The translations under genes were made by a program, and so were the position numbers. The notes under the pieces were generated by a model. That model had not been told where the DNA came from, did not search any database, and was given only the letters and a program-made list of their open reading frames with translations. Below, piece after piece: positions 35,506 to 43,849 of a stretch of DNA of 64,000 nucleotides. Source of the stretch: Photobacterium aquae (GTDB lineage Bacteria > Pseudomonadota > Gammaproteobacteria > Enterobacterales > Vibrionaceae); the NCBI RefSeq assembly GCF_001029445.1, contig NZ_LDOT01000032.1:21593-85592 (forward strand), given 5' to 3'. Position 1 is the stretch's first letter, and every line of letters starts with the position of its first letter.

Positions 35506-36594
35506 ATGAAAACTAAACAATACGATATGATTGAAAAAACTGTTTTTATTGCCCTTCATTTTAAAAAAACGACTGGTAATAAAAAAATGAATCCTAGTGA
35601 CCTTGGTATCGATGCGTCTCAATTACCACCTGAACAAGTTGCTAAATTGGGCCATGTATATACCATCAATCCTGAAGATCTTCGTCCATTTACAAAGATT
35701 GCTCGTCGGGCTGAACGTTTATGCGACACTTCTGGTTTGAAATTAGGTGGGAACTCATGGGCTATCCCAATGAGTAACATGGACTCTTTTTGTCAAAAGC
35801 TGAATGACATCATTATTGAATACAACCAAGAAGTGGATAATTTCTTGAGTACATTTGATGTGAAAGCAAAAAATTGGCAAAACAGCATTTCTGACCAGAA
35901 ATGGGCTAGTGTAATTCGGAATGCGTGTCCTACGCGTGAACAATTACAAACTAAATTCCGAGCTGATTACGATATTTATCAATTAAATTGTGAACCGCTC
36001 AATGGAATGCAAGAAAAATCGCTTGATAAGCAAGGTGATCGCTTACGAAATGGGCTATTTAGTGACATTATTGATAACTGCGATGCCATCATGAATGATT
36101 GGTCGCAAAAATCAGAGATCACGCAATCATCCCTAACGAAACTTAGGAATTTAAGGGATAAAATTGAATCACTATCTTTCATTGACACTCGTTATTTGAA
36201 AGTTCGTGATAAAATTAATGAATTTCTTCGAGAACTACCTCAAACAGGTAAACTTCGCGGAGATCATTTTATTAAGATCTCAGGTTTAGTTAGCACACTG
36301 AGCAACAAGAAATTGCTAGAACAATTTCTTTCTAGTCCAGATGATACTATTCAGCTCAATGGGTTTATTCCACCTGCGCTGCGTGATTCAATTTCTTCAA
36401 GCTCAACGTTTGATATCCCTGATTTATCTGTTAACACGAATCAGGTTACAACAAATCAGAGAGATAATAATGATGGCGCATCGATAGAAACCACTATTGA
36501 CACAACCATTCAAACGACAACCATTGATCAGGGCGAAAAAGACACCGATAGCACATCTGCTGCGGCTGCTGCGTCTTCTTCTTGGTTCTTCTAA
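35506..36594 (+). CDS. DUF3150-family protein
   Basis: 362 residues. The pattern ARRAERLCDTSGLKLGG ... FRADYDIYQLNC ... and a Ser/Thr-rich C terminus fit DUF3150 proteins that accompany CobS- and VWA-type genes on SXT/R391 and IncC elements. Likely a helical adaptor of the AAA+/VWA complex; biochemical function unknown. Confidence 0.75.
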   Translation: MKTKQYDMIEKTVFIALHFKKTTGNKKMNPSDLGIDASQLPPEQVAKLGHVYTINPEDLRPFTKIARRAERLCDTSGLKLGGNSWAIPMSNMDSFCQKLNDIIIEYNQEVDNFLSTFDVKAKNWQNSISDQKWASVIRNACPTREQLQTKFRADYDIYQLNCEPLNGMQEKSLDKQGDRLRNGLFSDIIDNCDAIMNDWSQKSEITQSSLTKLRNLRDKIESLSFIDTRYLKVRDKINEFLRELPQTGKLRGDHFIKISGLVSTLSNKKLLEQFLSSPDDTIQLNGFIPPALRDSISSSSTFDIPDLSVNTNQVTTNQRDNNDGASIETTIDTTIQTTTIDQGEKDTDSTSAAAAASSSWFF

Positions 36595-36604
36595 ATAACT
36601 CTAA

Positions 36605-36646
36605 CCCAATGAGGGTCACATCCCTCAATTGGGTATGTGACTCCTC
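36605..36646 (+). promoter_or_regulatory. Bistable hairpin element 6
   Basis: Hairpin A: CCCAATGAGGG / CCCTCAATTGGG. Hairpin B: GAGG-TCACAT / ATGTGA-CCTC with inner CCC/GGG, followed by TTTTAC. Confidence 0.75.
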
Positions 36647-36674
36647 TTTTACTAATTAAAATGAGGTTTACACA

Positions 36675-37210
36675 ATGGGATTTTTCTCTTGGAAGACTGC
36701 GGATTCTAAAGAATCTATTGCAAACGCTTATGCAAATCATGAGAACAGCGGGCGGGTAGTTTATTTATTACAACCTAATGACGAACCAATTCCCGAACCT
36801 AAATATAACGGATACGGTGTATTTGGTGGCATGGACGTTTTTATCTGGTTAGCCAAAAAAACTGTCCTAACACAATAAATGGTATGAGCGATGAAGATAT
36901 TCGGATGCTCGGCATTGATTTATCTTATGAGTTATTCATATATAGAATTGGTGATGATGAATTTATCGATCCAATTATAAAGATGGCTCTGCTTGAAATG
37001 GGTATTGATGTGTATGCTTGTAAACCTATAGATGAGGAAATACAACGTACTATTAACTCTAAAACAGAAAAACGCATTCTGCGCGTAAATCTTAAATATC
37101 CACTAAAGTTCAGCTACAAAAAAGAGGCCGTTTATAATTTTTTATCAGCCTCTACTGTTTGTGAGTATCAAGGTTATTTTTATCCATCAGAAGATGAATA
37201 TGATTATTAA
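36675..37210 (+). pseudogene. MGFFSWKT-family protein split by a frameshift at an A7 run
   Basis: Two adjacent frames appear to be halves of one protein. The first (36675-36878) starts MGFFSWKTADSKES and breaks off at an A7 tract (36855-36861); reading one base back there continues NCPNTINGMSDEDIRMLGIDLS into the second frame (36884-37210), whose end LKYPLKF...CEYQGYFYP is what is expected for the C terminus of this phage/plasmid protein family. Either an indel has inactivated it or a -1 slip at the A tract makes a full-length product. The reconstruction gives about 178 residues. The second half alone has a poor start. Confidence 0.6.
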
Positions 37211-37233
37211 CCGATACTGACTTTAACTTTAAA

Positions 37234-37271
37234 CCCTAACGGGCAAATCACTCGTTAGGGTGATTTGCTCC
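37234..37271 (+). promoter_or_regulatory. Bistable hairpin element 7 (before VWA gene)
   Basis: Hairpin A: CCCTAACG / CGTTAGGG. Hairpin B: GGCAAATCAC / GTGATTTGC-CC; followed by ATTAACTTTTTTTT. Confidence 0.75.
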
Positions 37272-37296
37272 ATTAACTTTTTTTTGGAGTAAAACT

Positions 37297-38919
37297 ATGA
37301 GTAAGAATAGCTCTATCTTTAAACGTTCAATGCCAATCATTGCAGCTGGATTATCAGCTAAATTTAATATTAGAGTAAATGTTTCTGGTTCAGAGGCTTA
37401 TACCAACGGGGCGGTAATTAATGTTCCTGATTACGATCTTGATACACAAGAAGATAAACATGTAATGCAAGGATATTTGGTGCATGAGGTCGGTCATAAC
37501 CGATATAATTCATTCGATATAGATCCTAATACAAAACCTAACACGCCAATCGCGCATACGTTATGGAATTGTATTGAAGATATACGGATTGAAATGGCAT
37601 TAATGCAAGAGTTTGCTGGAACCAAAATTTGGTTAAATATGCTAGCTCAACGTTTATATGATACGAGAAAGATCCGTGGATTTACTAATACAGATCACCC
37701 AAGTACCATTTTCGTTTTTTATGCACTATATTATGGCCGATTTAAATATTTGTCACAAAAAGCTTACGGTTTGGTTTTACCTGAATGTGAAAAAGCGTTT
37801 TTACAAACGTTTAATCAACACATTCTAAATCGAATGAAAGGGGTTCTATCACAAGTTGATGAACTCAATTCAAGCCAAGACAGTGTTGATATGACATTAG
37901 CTCTATTAAAGATGCTAAACGATGAAAAGGAAAAGTCTGAATCCAACCAACAAGATGATTCTGGTGCAGACCAAGGAAATGGCCCTAGCGATGCTCAAGA
38001 TGATTCAGATGAAGGGCTAGCGGATCGAATTGCTATTACACTTGATGCCAATGCATCAGATATTGCCGATTTAGGTGATGTTAAATCTGTGTTGGATGAT
38101 TTCACGACTAATGCAGCTTGCAATGTGACAACAGCACTAAGTGAAACCAATTATAGATCCACACCAGAAGCAGGTAAAAAACTCAATGCTTCAGTGAAAA
38201 TGACAGCAAACGGACTGATTGGCCGTATGATGGGAATGATGCAAACGAAACGTCGGGTTGTTTGTCGCGATAATGATCATGGCAGACTAAACACACGAGT
38301 TTTGCACCGTTCTGTTCGCGGAGATAGAAATATATTCCGCTCAGAAGGTAAACGTAAAACTATAGATACATGCGTTGTTTTAATGCTAGATATATCTGGC
38401 TCAATGAATAACAATGTATCTGGAATAAGCAAAACACGGTTTGAAATTGCACGGGATACTGTTATTGCATTAACACTAGCATTAGAACGTTGCAAAATTA
38501 AAACTATTGTTACTGTTTACCCATACAAGAATCTTTATACTTGTGGATTATTGAAAAAAGAAAATGAAAATGCTGAACGCGTATTAGCAGAACGCATGGT
38601 CAATATAACACCTGATGGTCAAACACCAATTGCAATGGCTTATTACCATTCAGTTTGTGAGTTGATTAAATCAAAATGTAAACGTAAGATCATTTTCAGT
38701 ATTACTGATGGTGAACCAACAATAGGAAACGCTACTCCTACCAGAGAATATATACAAGAAGCCAAAAAAGAGATGGTGGAAAGTTATGGTATTGGTATTG
38801 GTAAAGATATAGAGCATCATTCAATGACACATATTTATGGAAAAAACTATGTTGTTATTGATGATCTTAAAAATCTAAAATCAGACTTATTCAAAATGAT
38901 TGAAAAAGTTATTGACTAA
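37297..38919 (+). CDS. CobT-like VWA protein with N-terminal HExxH
   Basis: 540 residues. N-terminal domain contains LVHEVGHNRYN (HExxH at 63-67), an acidic low-complexity linker (DSGADQGNGPSDAQDDSDE) and a C-terminal von Willebrand A domain with MIDAS DISGSMN near residue 365 and SITDGEP. It is the VWA partner expected for the CobS-like AAA+ ATPase, as in SXT/R391 and IncC elements. The HExxH raises the possibility of a metallopeptidase-like site. Strong TGGAG precedes the ATG. Confidence 0.85.
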   Translation: MSKNSSIFKRSMPIIAAGLSAKFNIRVNVSGSEAYTNGAVINVPDYDLDTQEDKHVMQGYLVHEVGHNRYNSFDIDPNTKPNTPIAHTLWNCIEDIRIEMALMQEFAGTKIWLNMLAQRLYDTRKIRGFTNTDHPSTIFVFYALYYGRFKYLSQKAYGLVLPECEKAFLQTFNQHILNRMKGVLSQVDELNSSQDSVDMTLALLKMLNDEKEKSESNQQDDSGADQGNGPSDAQDDSDEGLADRIAITLDANASDIADLGDVKSVLDDFTTNAACNVTTALSETNYRSTPEAGKKLNASVKMTANGLIGRMMGMMQTKRRVVCRDNDHGRLNTRVLHRSVRGDRNIFRSEGKRKTIDTCVVLMLDISGSMNNNVSGISKTRFEIARDTVIALTLALERCKIKTIVTVYPYKNLYTCGLLKKENENAERVLAERMVNITPDGQTPIAMAYYHSVCELIKSKCKRKIIFSITDGEPTIGNATPTREYIQEAKKEMVESYGIGIGKDIEHHSMTHIYGKNYVVIDDLKNLKSDLFKMIEKVID

Positions 38920-38933
38920 TTATTTTAAATAAA

Positions 38934-38977
38934 CCCAAATGGGGAGGTTATTAATCCCCATTGGGATTAATCCTCCC
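38934..38977 (+). promoter_or_regulatory. Bistable hairpin element 8
   Basis: Hairpin A: CCCAAATGGGG / CCCCATTGGG. Hairpin B: GGGAGG-ATTAATCC / GGATTAAT-CCTCCC; followed by TTTTAATTG. Confidence 0.75.
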
Positions 38978-38999
38978 TTTTAATTGTGAGGATTAAACA

Positions 39000-39293
39000 A
39001 TGGAAACTATTACTGTTACACATAAAGCATCAAAACCTCGTGGTGTTAAGCCTAAAGTTTTTGAATCAGACATTACTCTAGAATGGACTGATAATGATAT
39101 TTCTCTATTACGTGAAGAATTGATAATGTATAGCTTGAAACAAATATCAGATGATCGGATACCTGATAAATCCGAATCGCTCAACTGGTTATTTGATAAT
39201 AGCATTCATCCATTTTCAAGTTTGGTATGCTTTGCTGAATATAATCTTGACATTACAATTTTTCGGAATTTCGTGCTCAAGTATTACTGTTGA
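39000..39293 (+). CDS. Unknown 97-aa protein
   Basis: Starts after a GAGGATTAAACA leader. No recognised domain. The next gene begins 7 bp after its stop. Confidence 0.5.
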   Translation: METITVTHKASKPRGVKPKVFESDITLEWTDNDISLLREELIMYSLKQISDDRIPDKSESLNWLFDNSIHPFSSLVCFAEYNLDITIFRNFVLKYYC

Positions 39294-39300
39294 GGTAGTT

Positions 39301-39609
39301 GTGAAAATTGAATTTGAAAAATTCATTTATCGAGGCGATGAGGTCTATGAATCCTTTTTTTCAGGTATCTACCTGTCTATTGTATGGAAACAAAGAACCG
39401 TTGCTTTTGTACTTATGCATGTTGGAGATTCGGTTGTTCATCGAGAATTTGATGTAATGACTCATGATCAACTGTCCAATAAATTATCGTCTCTGTTACT
39501 GGTAAAAGGTGTTATACGTCAATCTTGCTACATTCAGTACCTTTATGGTCAGAATGATCGCTTGATCGAGCAACACGTAAAACTCCCTAACAATTTACCG
39601 TCAGAATAA
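39301..39609 (+). CDS. Unknown 102-aa protein
   Basis: Start placed at GTG 39301 (GAGGTAGTT upstream), where the sequence becomes soluble and protein-like; the longer frame from 39151 overlaps the previous gene. No family recognised. Confidence 0.5.
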   Translation: MKIEFEKFIYRGDEVYESFFSGIYLSIVWKQRTVAFVLMHVGDSVVHREFDVMTHDQLSNKLSSLLLVKGVIRQSCYIQYLYGQNDRLIEQHVKLPNNLPSE

Positions 39610-39621
39610 ATTTTAACTGTT

Positions 39622-39660
39622 AAAACCCCAAGGAGGGCAAGCCTCCTTCGCGGGGTTTGC
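39622..39660 (+). promoter_or_regulatory. Bistable hairpin element 9
   Basis: Hairpin A: AAACCCC-AGGAGG / CCTCCT-GGGGTTT. Hairpin B is weaker: GCAA-CC / GG-TTGC. The element ends 8 bp before the next start. Confidence 0.6.
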
Positions 39661-39668
39661 ATTGCAAT

Positions 39669-40121
39669 ATGAATACTGAACTTTCAAATTTCATTAAATT
39701 AGCATATCGAGTCAGCCCAAACGGACTACAAACTATTAATGTTAAACCTATGTTTCATCGGTTGTCTGTATTCTCAGATATTATGGTCGAACCGAAAATG
39801 TGCTATCAAAATAGCTTTGATATCATGTCTTCTTTTCGAGACTCAGACGCAAATATCAACATAACGACTATTAAGTATGTTCTTGGATTTGCGAGTAATG
39901 GTGTCCTTGTGCCTCATGCATGGATAAAGATTCATGACTCATACTACGATCCAACATGGGAAGTTACGCTTGAACATCTGGGTAACATTTATGTTCCTGT
40001 TGTTGAACTTGATTATAAGCAAATGGCACAACTAACTAAGTCTGATTCAATGAATAGGGCTTATCCAGTAATGCTTGATGAATTAAGAAGTCATCAAGCA
40101 TATCGGGACTTGTTTATTTAA
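39669..40121 (+). CDS. Unknown protein with Cys-His-Asp pattern (type A)
   Basis: Start at ATG 39669. About 150 residues. CYQNSFDIM gives a Cys, then YVLGFASNG...PHAWIKIHDSYYDPTWE gives His and Asp; the YVxGFA/YAxxNG...HAW...D layout is shared with the protein at 58230-58670, which points to one family with a papain-like or transglutaminase-like fold. Function unknown. Confidence 0.6.
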   Translation: MNTELSNFIKLAYRVSPNGLQTINVKPMFHRLSVFSDIMVEPKMCYQNSFDIMSSFRDSDANINITTIKYVLGFASNGVLVPHAWIKIHDSYYDPTWEVTLEHLGNIYVPVVELDYKQMAQLTKSDSMNRAYPVMLDELRSHQAYRDLFI

Positions 40122-40135
40122 CATTTCCTAATTAA

Positions 40136-40173
40136 CCCGAAGGGGATTTATTCCCCTCGGGGCATAGATCTCC
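40136..40173 (+). promoter_or_regulatory. Bistable hairpin element 10
   Basis: Hairpin A: CCCGA-GGGGA / TCCCC-CGGG. Hairpin B: GGAT-TAT / ATA-ATCTCC (weaker), followed by T7. Confidence 0.6.
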
Positions 40174-40189
40174 TTTTTTTCATTTAACG

Positions 40190-40234
40190 GTCGGGGTATC
40201 ACAAACGGATGCCAACCGTTTGTGATACCCCGAC
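40190..40234. promoter_or_regulatory. Perfect 19-bp inverted repeat before the TOPRIM gene
   Basis: GTCGGGGTATCACAAACGG at 40190-40208 and its exact complement at 40216-40234, 7-base loop. It ends just before AAGGAG, the ribosome-binding site of the TOPRIM gene. Could block translation, stop transcription or bind a protein. Confidence 0.75.
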
Positions 40235-40247
40235 AAGGAGAATTACT

Positions 40248-41414
40248 ATGCAAACTTCATCTTATCGTTCAACCACACGCCCAAGCTATGTACCACCTGA
40301 AAGTTTTGCCAATCGGGTTCGTAGTGAAGCGGCTGGCCGTTGGTTGGAAATTTTCGATGCTTTATCAGAAAATTTACGTCCAGCAATTAAAAATCTTGGA
40401 TGCCATGTACCATGCCCTGTCGGTAGCGGTACAACTGATGGTTTCAGGTTATTTGATGATGCCAACGATACCGGGGGTGGTATTAGTAACCAAGCTGGTG
40501 CATTGCCTAACGGATTTGAGGTTTTAATGTTCGCAATGAACTCAGATTTCAAAACCGTTTTAAATGAAGTAGGTAAATATTTACGTGTTGGAAAATATAA
40601 GAATATTGATAACTACACACCACCAGTGCAACCAACAATAAATTTTGTTGCACCTCAGCCGAGGGTTAACAGAGTAGACTTGTTGAAAAATAAGCGAAAA
40701 CTTATTAGCGTATTTAACCAGACATTTAGTATAGCCGATCCCAGATCAGATTTACTTGTTAAATATCTACGCAAACGAGGAATTGCTTTAACACAATTGG
40801 AATTGATCGAGCTAGGTAAGAACATCCGTTTCCATCCAAATATGGCTTATCAGCATGAAGGGGTAATTTTTGGTTACTTCCCTTGCATGATAGCCGTTGT
40901 TAAGAAAAATGGGAAAGGTGTGAGTTTGCATCGGACTTATCTTGATCATGATGGTAATAAACTAGATGTAAGCAAATGGCCTTACAAGAAAGAGCCTCAT
41001 AATGCTAAAAAAATCATGTACACCTGTATTGATGAAAAGATTGGAGGATCAACCATCAAACTATTCAACAATGGGGGTACTACGCTAAATATTGCGGAAG
41101 GGATTGAAACAGCATTATCAGTGTATCGGGCTACTGGTGAAAATATAGAAAGTGGCATCAGCAGCACATGGTTACTATCCTTTAATCCACAACCTCATAT
41201 CAGGGTTCTTAATTATTGGGCCGACAATGATATTAATGGGGTAGGTATTAATAATGCCATGAAATTAGCAGAAAGGCTGATGGAAATAAGAAAAGACTTA
41301 TATGTACAGATCTTTGTTCCGACTGCTAATAATCGTGATAGAGATTGGAATGATGTTCTCAGAGAGACTGGGACACTTGAATTTAACAAGTTAATTATTC
41401 ACCCTATCATATAA
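40248..41414 (+). CDS. TOPRIM-domain primase-like protein
   Basis: Start at ATG 40248 with AAGGAG upstream; ATG 40209 lies in the hairpin loop. About 388 residues. N terminus has a Cys-containing segment (GCHVPCPVG...DGFRLFDD) as in primase zinc domains of plasmid and P4-type primases; the C-terminal TOPRIM half has EGIETALSV near residue 284 and WADND near 324, with RDWNDVL following. Likely primes replication or transfer DNA; an RNA-primer role is inferred from family. Confidence 0.82.
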   Translation: MQTSSYRSTTRPSYVPPESFANRVRSEAAGRWLEIFDALSENLRPAIKNLGCHVPCPVGSGTTDGFRLFDDANDTGGGISNQAGALPNGFEVLMFAMNSDFKTVLNEVGKYLRVGKYKNIDNYTPPVQPTINFVAPQPRVNRVDLLKNKRKLISVFNQTFSIADPRSDLLVKYLRKRGIALTQLELIELGKNIRFHPNMAYQHEGVIFGYFPCMIAVVKKNGKGVSLHRTYLDHDGNKLDVSKWPYKKEPHNAKKIMYTCIDEKIGGSTIKLFNNGGTTLNIAEGIETALSVYRATGENIESGISSTWLLSFNPQPHIRVLNYWADNDINGVGINNAMKLAERLMEIRKDLYVQIFVPTANNRDRDWNDVLRETGTLEFNKLIIHPII

Positions 41415-41421
41415 AAACAAG

Positions 41422-41450
41422 AAACCTGCCTTCGTGGCAGGTTTTTTTTT
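41422..41450 (+). terminator. Rho-independent terminator of the recombination operon
   Basis: AAACCTGCC / GGCAGGTTT with a 5-base loop and T9. Confidence 0.88.
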
Positions 41451-41515
41451 ACTTTTAATATATGAAAAAATAAACAAATTCGTATATTATTCTCTAATAA
41501 ACAAGGAGGCATTAA

Positions 41516-42448
41516 ATGTCGATTAAGCTAAAGGCAATTACCACATTAGTAATTGCCACCTTCGCATTTTCATCATCCGCCGATGAAAATAAAACACTGT
41601 CAAAAAAATACATAGAAAATCAAGAAAAGGGTTGGTTTTGGTATAATGAAGAAAAACTTCTAGATGTTACCGAATTAATTAAAGATCCCAATAAAAATAT
41701 AGACAAAGAAATAAAAAGCCAACTTAATAAAAACTCACCTAAACCTTTAAGTGCAAAATGGATAAGAGAAAATTACCAAAAATATTTAGATGCAGCCCAA
41801 GATGATCCTCATAACTTACAAAAAATGAAAAACTACCTCTATATAGAAAAGTATATGACTGACAAAGCTACAGAGTTTGGTTATGCAAGAATATCGGCTG
41901 TATATGGTGATCCTTATTTAGATTCTGTTGCATCGCGACCAACAGCAAATTTTGGTATGCAGCTCATGAACAAATCAGCAACATTACATAAAAATGCGAT
42001 CATGGAAGAATTATCAAAACAGGCGGGTATATTTTTCTTTTTCCGTAGCGATGATCAAATGAGCTATGCCCAAGCCCCAATAGTTGAATTGCTTCAAAAA
42101 AAGTATGGATTCACTATTAAAGCAATTTCAATGGATAATAAAGGCTTATCAGGAACAATTTTTGCCAATAACTTTCTAAATGATAAAGGTCAAGCAAAAC
42201 AACTAAATTTAATCCGATTACCAGCTCTCTATCTTATCGATAGAGCGGGAAATGTTGAGGTGATCGTTCAAGGATTAGATTCATTTGACAATATTATTAC
42301 TAGAATTATTGATTCCGCAAAAAGAATGGGGATTTTAACCGAAGAAATCCAACAAATGACACGGCCAAGCAATCTATATAAAACTCCAGATGGTAAAGTT
42401 GGCGGCATAATTGCTCCAACAATGAAGTTTAATGAAAAAATCAAATAA
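41516..42448 (+). CDS. traF: TraF-like conjugal transfer pilus assembly protein
   Basis: 310 residues with a signal peptide (to about residue 22). Matches F-type TraF: GWFWYNEE near the start, a thioredoxin-like fold (AGIFFFFRSDDQMSYAQAP ... LIRLPALYLID) but without the CxxC motif, as in F. Periplasmic, part of the mating-pair stabilisation set TraF-TraH-TraG that follows in the same operon. GGAGG lies upstream. Confidence 0.9.
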   Translation: MSIKLKAITTLVIATFAFSSSADENKTLSKKYIENQEKGWFWYNEEKLLDVTELIKDPNKNIDKEIKSQLNKNSPKPLSAKWIRENYQKYLDAAQDDPHNLQKMKNYLYIEKYMTDKATEFGYARISAVYGDPYLDSVASRPTANFGMQLMNKSATLHKNAIMEELSKQAGIFFFFRSDDQMSYAQAPIVELLQKKYGFTIKAISMDNKGLSGTIFANNFLNDKGQAKQLNLIRLPALYLIDRAGNVEVIVQGLDSFDNIITRIIDSAKRMGILTEEIQQMTRPSNLYKTPDGKVGGIIAPTMKFNEKIK

Positions 42449-42460
42449 GGCATTTTAACT

Positions 42461-43840
42461 ATGAAAAAAAAATTAGGTGCGGCAATATTATTGTTGACGG
42501 TTATCCAAGCAGAACCAGTTAGTGCATCATTCGATAATGAAATGGAATCTATGTTTGATGCAATGGTAAATACGACAGAACCTAACGCCTATAAATCCGC
42601 ACGGCGAGGCGTTGTTTCCGCTGGTTCTCTTTACTCTCGATTTCCTGTTAAAAATGTATCTATTGCCAATGCAACAGCTCCAAAGATAACAGCAGGTTGT
42701 AGTGGCATAAACATTTATGGTGGCAGTTTTAGTACAATATCCTCAGATGAAGCAATTTCGACATTAAAGGCAATAGGCACTAATTCTCTCGCCTATGGTG
42801 TAAAACTAGCTCTTGCTAACTCCTGCGCTATCTGTGAACAGGTAATGAGTAACCTCGAAGCCTTCTCCCAAGCTCTAAATAAAATGAACATTAATAGCTG
42901 TGAGGCCGCAGAGGGAATGGTAAATGCAGGTCTTGAATTATCTGGTATAAAAAATCTAAAGCAACAATCATCAAGTAAATTATCTGAATTAGGGATCGTC
43001 AGCGATTTTAATAAAATATGGAATAAAGGAAATACAGAAGGAATATCTCCTACAGTAGAATTAAAAAACAATGCACCAACTCAATATTCAGAAATTGTTA
43101 CTGGAAATCTCGTATGGCGAGCCATGCATACAAAATCAAATAAAGACATGATTTTAAATGCTTTTAATTCAATAGATGATGAAGATCTATTATTGGCAAT
43201 GATGACAATGACAGGAACAACTGTAATAAATCACGATACCAGTAATGAAGCCAATGAGCCTCAAACTAAAATAATACCGGGCTATCGCTTATCACTCTTT
43301 AACTTAATGGCAGGTGGAAATGTAACTATTTACGAATGCTCTGATGGGAACGGAAAAGATCAATGTTTATCTCCTGTATACAATAACAAAAAAACTAATT
43401 TTAAAGGAATGACTCAACGAATAAAAAAAGGATTGCAAGATATTTCTGATGGATTTATTGAAAACAATGGCGATTGGTCAAATGACGCAAAAGTAATCAC
43501 ATCAATTAGATCTGCTGTAGGTCAACAATGTATTAACCAACTGAGATTACTATCATCGATACGATATAAAGAAGCAAAAAATTCTATGGATTTAATTGTT
43601 AGCGCATGTGCTGAAAGAGTTGCTATGGATGCAAGCAAGGCTTTAGCTGATAATATTTTTGAAATTACAGAAAGGTCACTTGATTCACTACCGTCATCAC
43701 AGCGTGAACAAGCCATTTCACAACTAGAATTAAATAAGAAAAAGTTAAATTCTGATTTTAATCATTATTCAACATTAGTTTCAGAAGAAGCCATTTTCAA
43801 ACAAATTGAAAATTATGTCTCTGTTTCAAAAGTTAACTAA
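42461..43840 (+). CDS. traH: TraH-like conjugal transfer protein
   Basis: 459 residues with a signal peptide (cleavage near SASA-like SVSA). CAICEQVMSNLEAF and the C-terminal coiled coil fit F-type TraH, an outer-membrane-associated component needed for pilus extension and mating-pair stabilisation. Separated from traF by 12 bp and from traG by 9 bp. Confidence 0.9.
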   Translation: MKKKLGAAILLLTVIQAEPVSASFDNEMESMFDAMVNTTEPNAYKSARRGVVSAGSLYSRFPVKNVSIANATAPKITAGCSGINIYGGSFSTISSDEAISTLKAIGTNSLAYGVKLALANSCAICEQVMSNLEAFSQALNKMNINSCEAAEGMVNAGLELSGIKNLKQQSSSKLSELGIVSDFNKIWNKGNTEGISPTVELKNNAPTQYSEIVTGNLVWRAMHTKSNKDMILNAFNSIDDEDLLLAMMTMTGTTVINHDTSNEANEPQTKIIPGYRLSLFNLMAGGNVTIYECSDGNGKDQCLSPVYNNKKTNFKGMTQRIKKGLQDISDGFIENNGDWSNDAKVITSIRSAVGQQCINQLRLLSSIRYKEAKNSMDLIVSACAERVAMDASKALADNIFEITERSLDSLPSSQREQAISQLELNKKKLNSDFNHYSTLVSEEAIFKQIENYVSVSKVN

Positions 43841-43849
43841 GGATATGGG

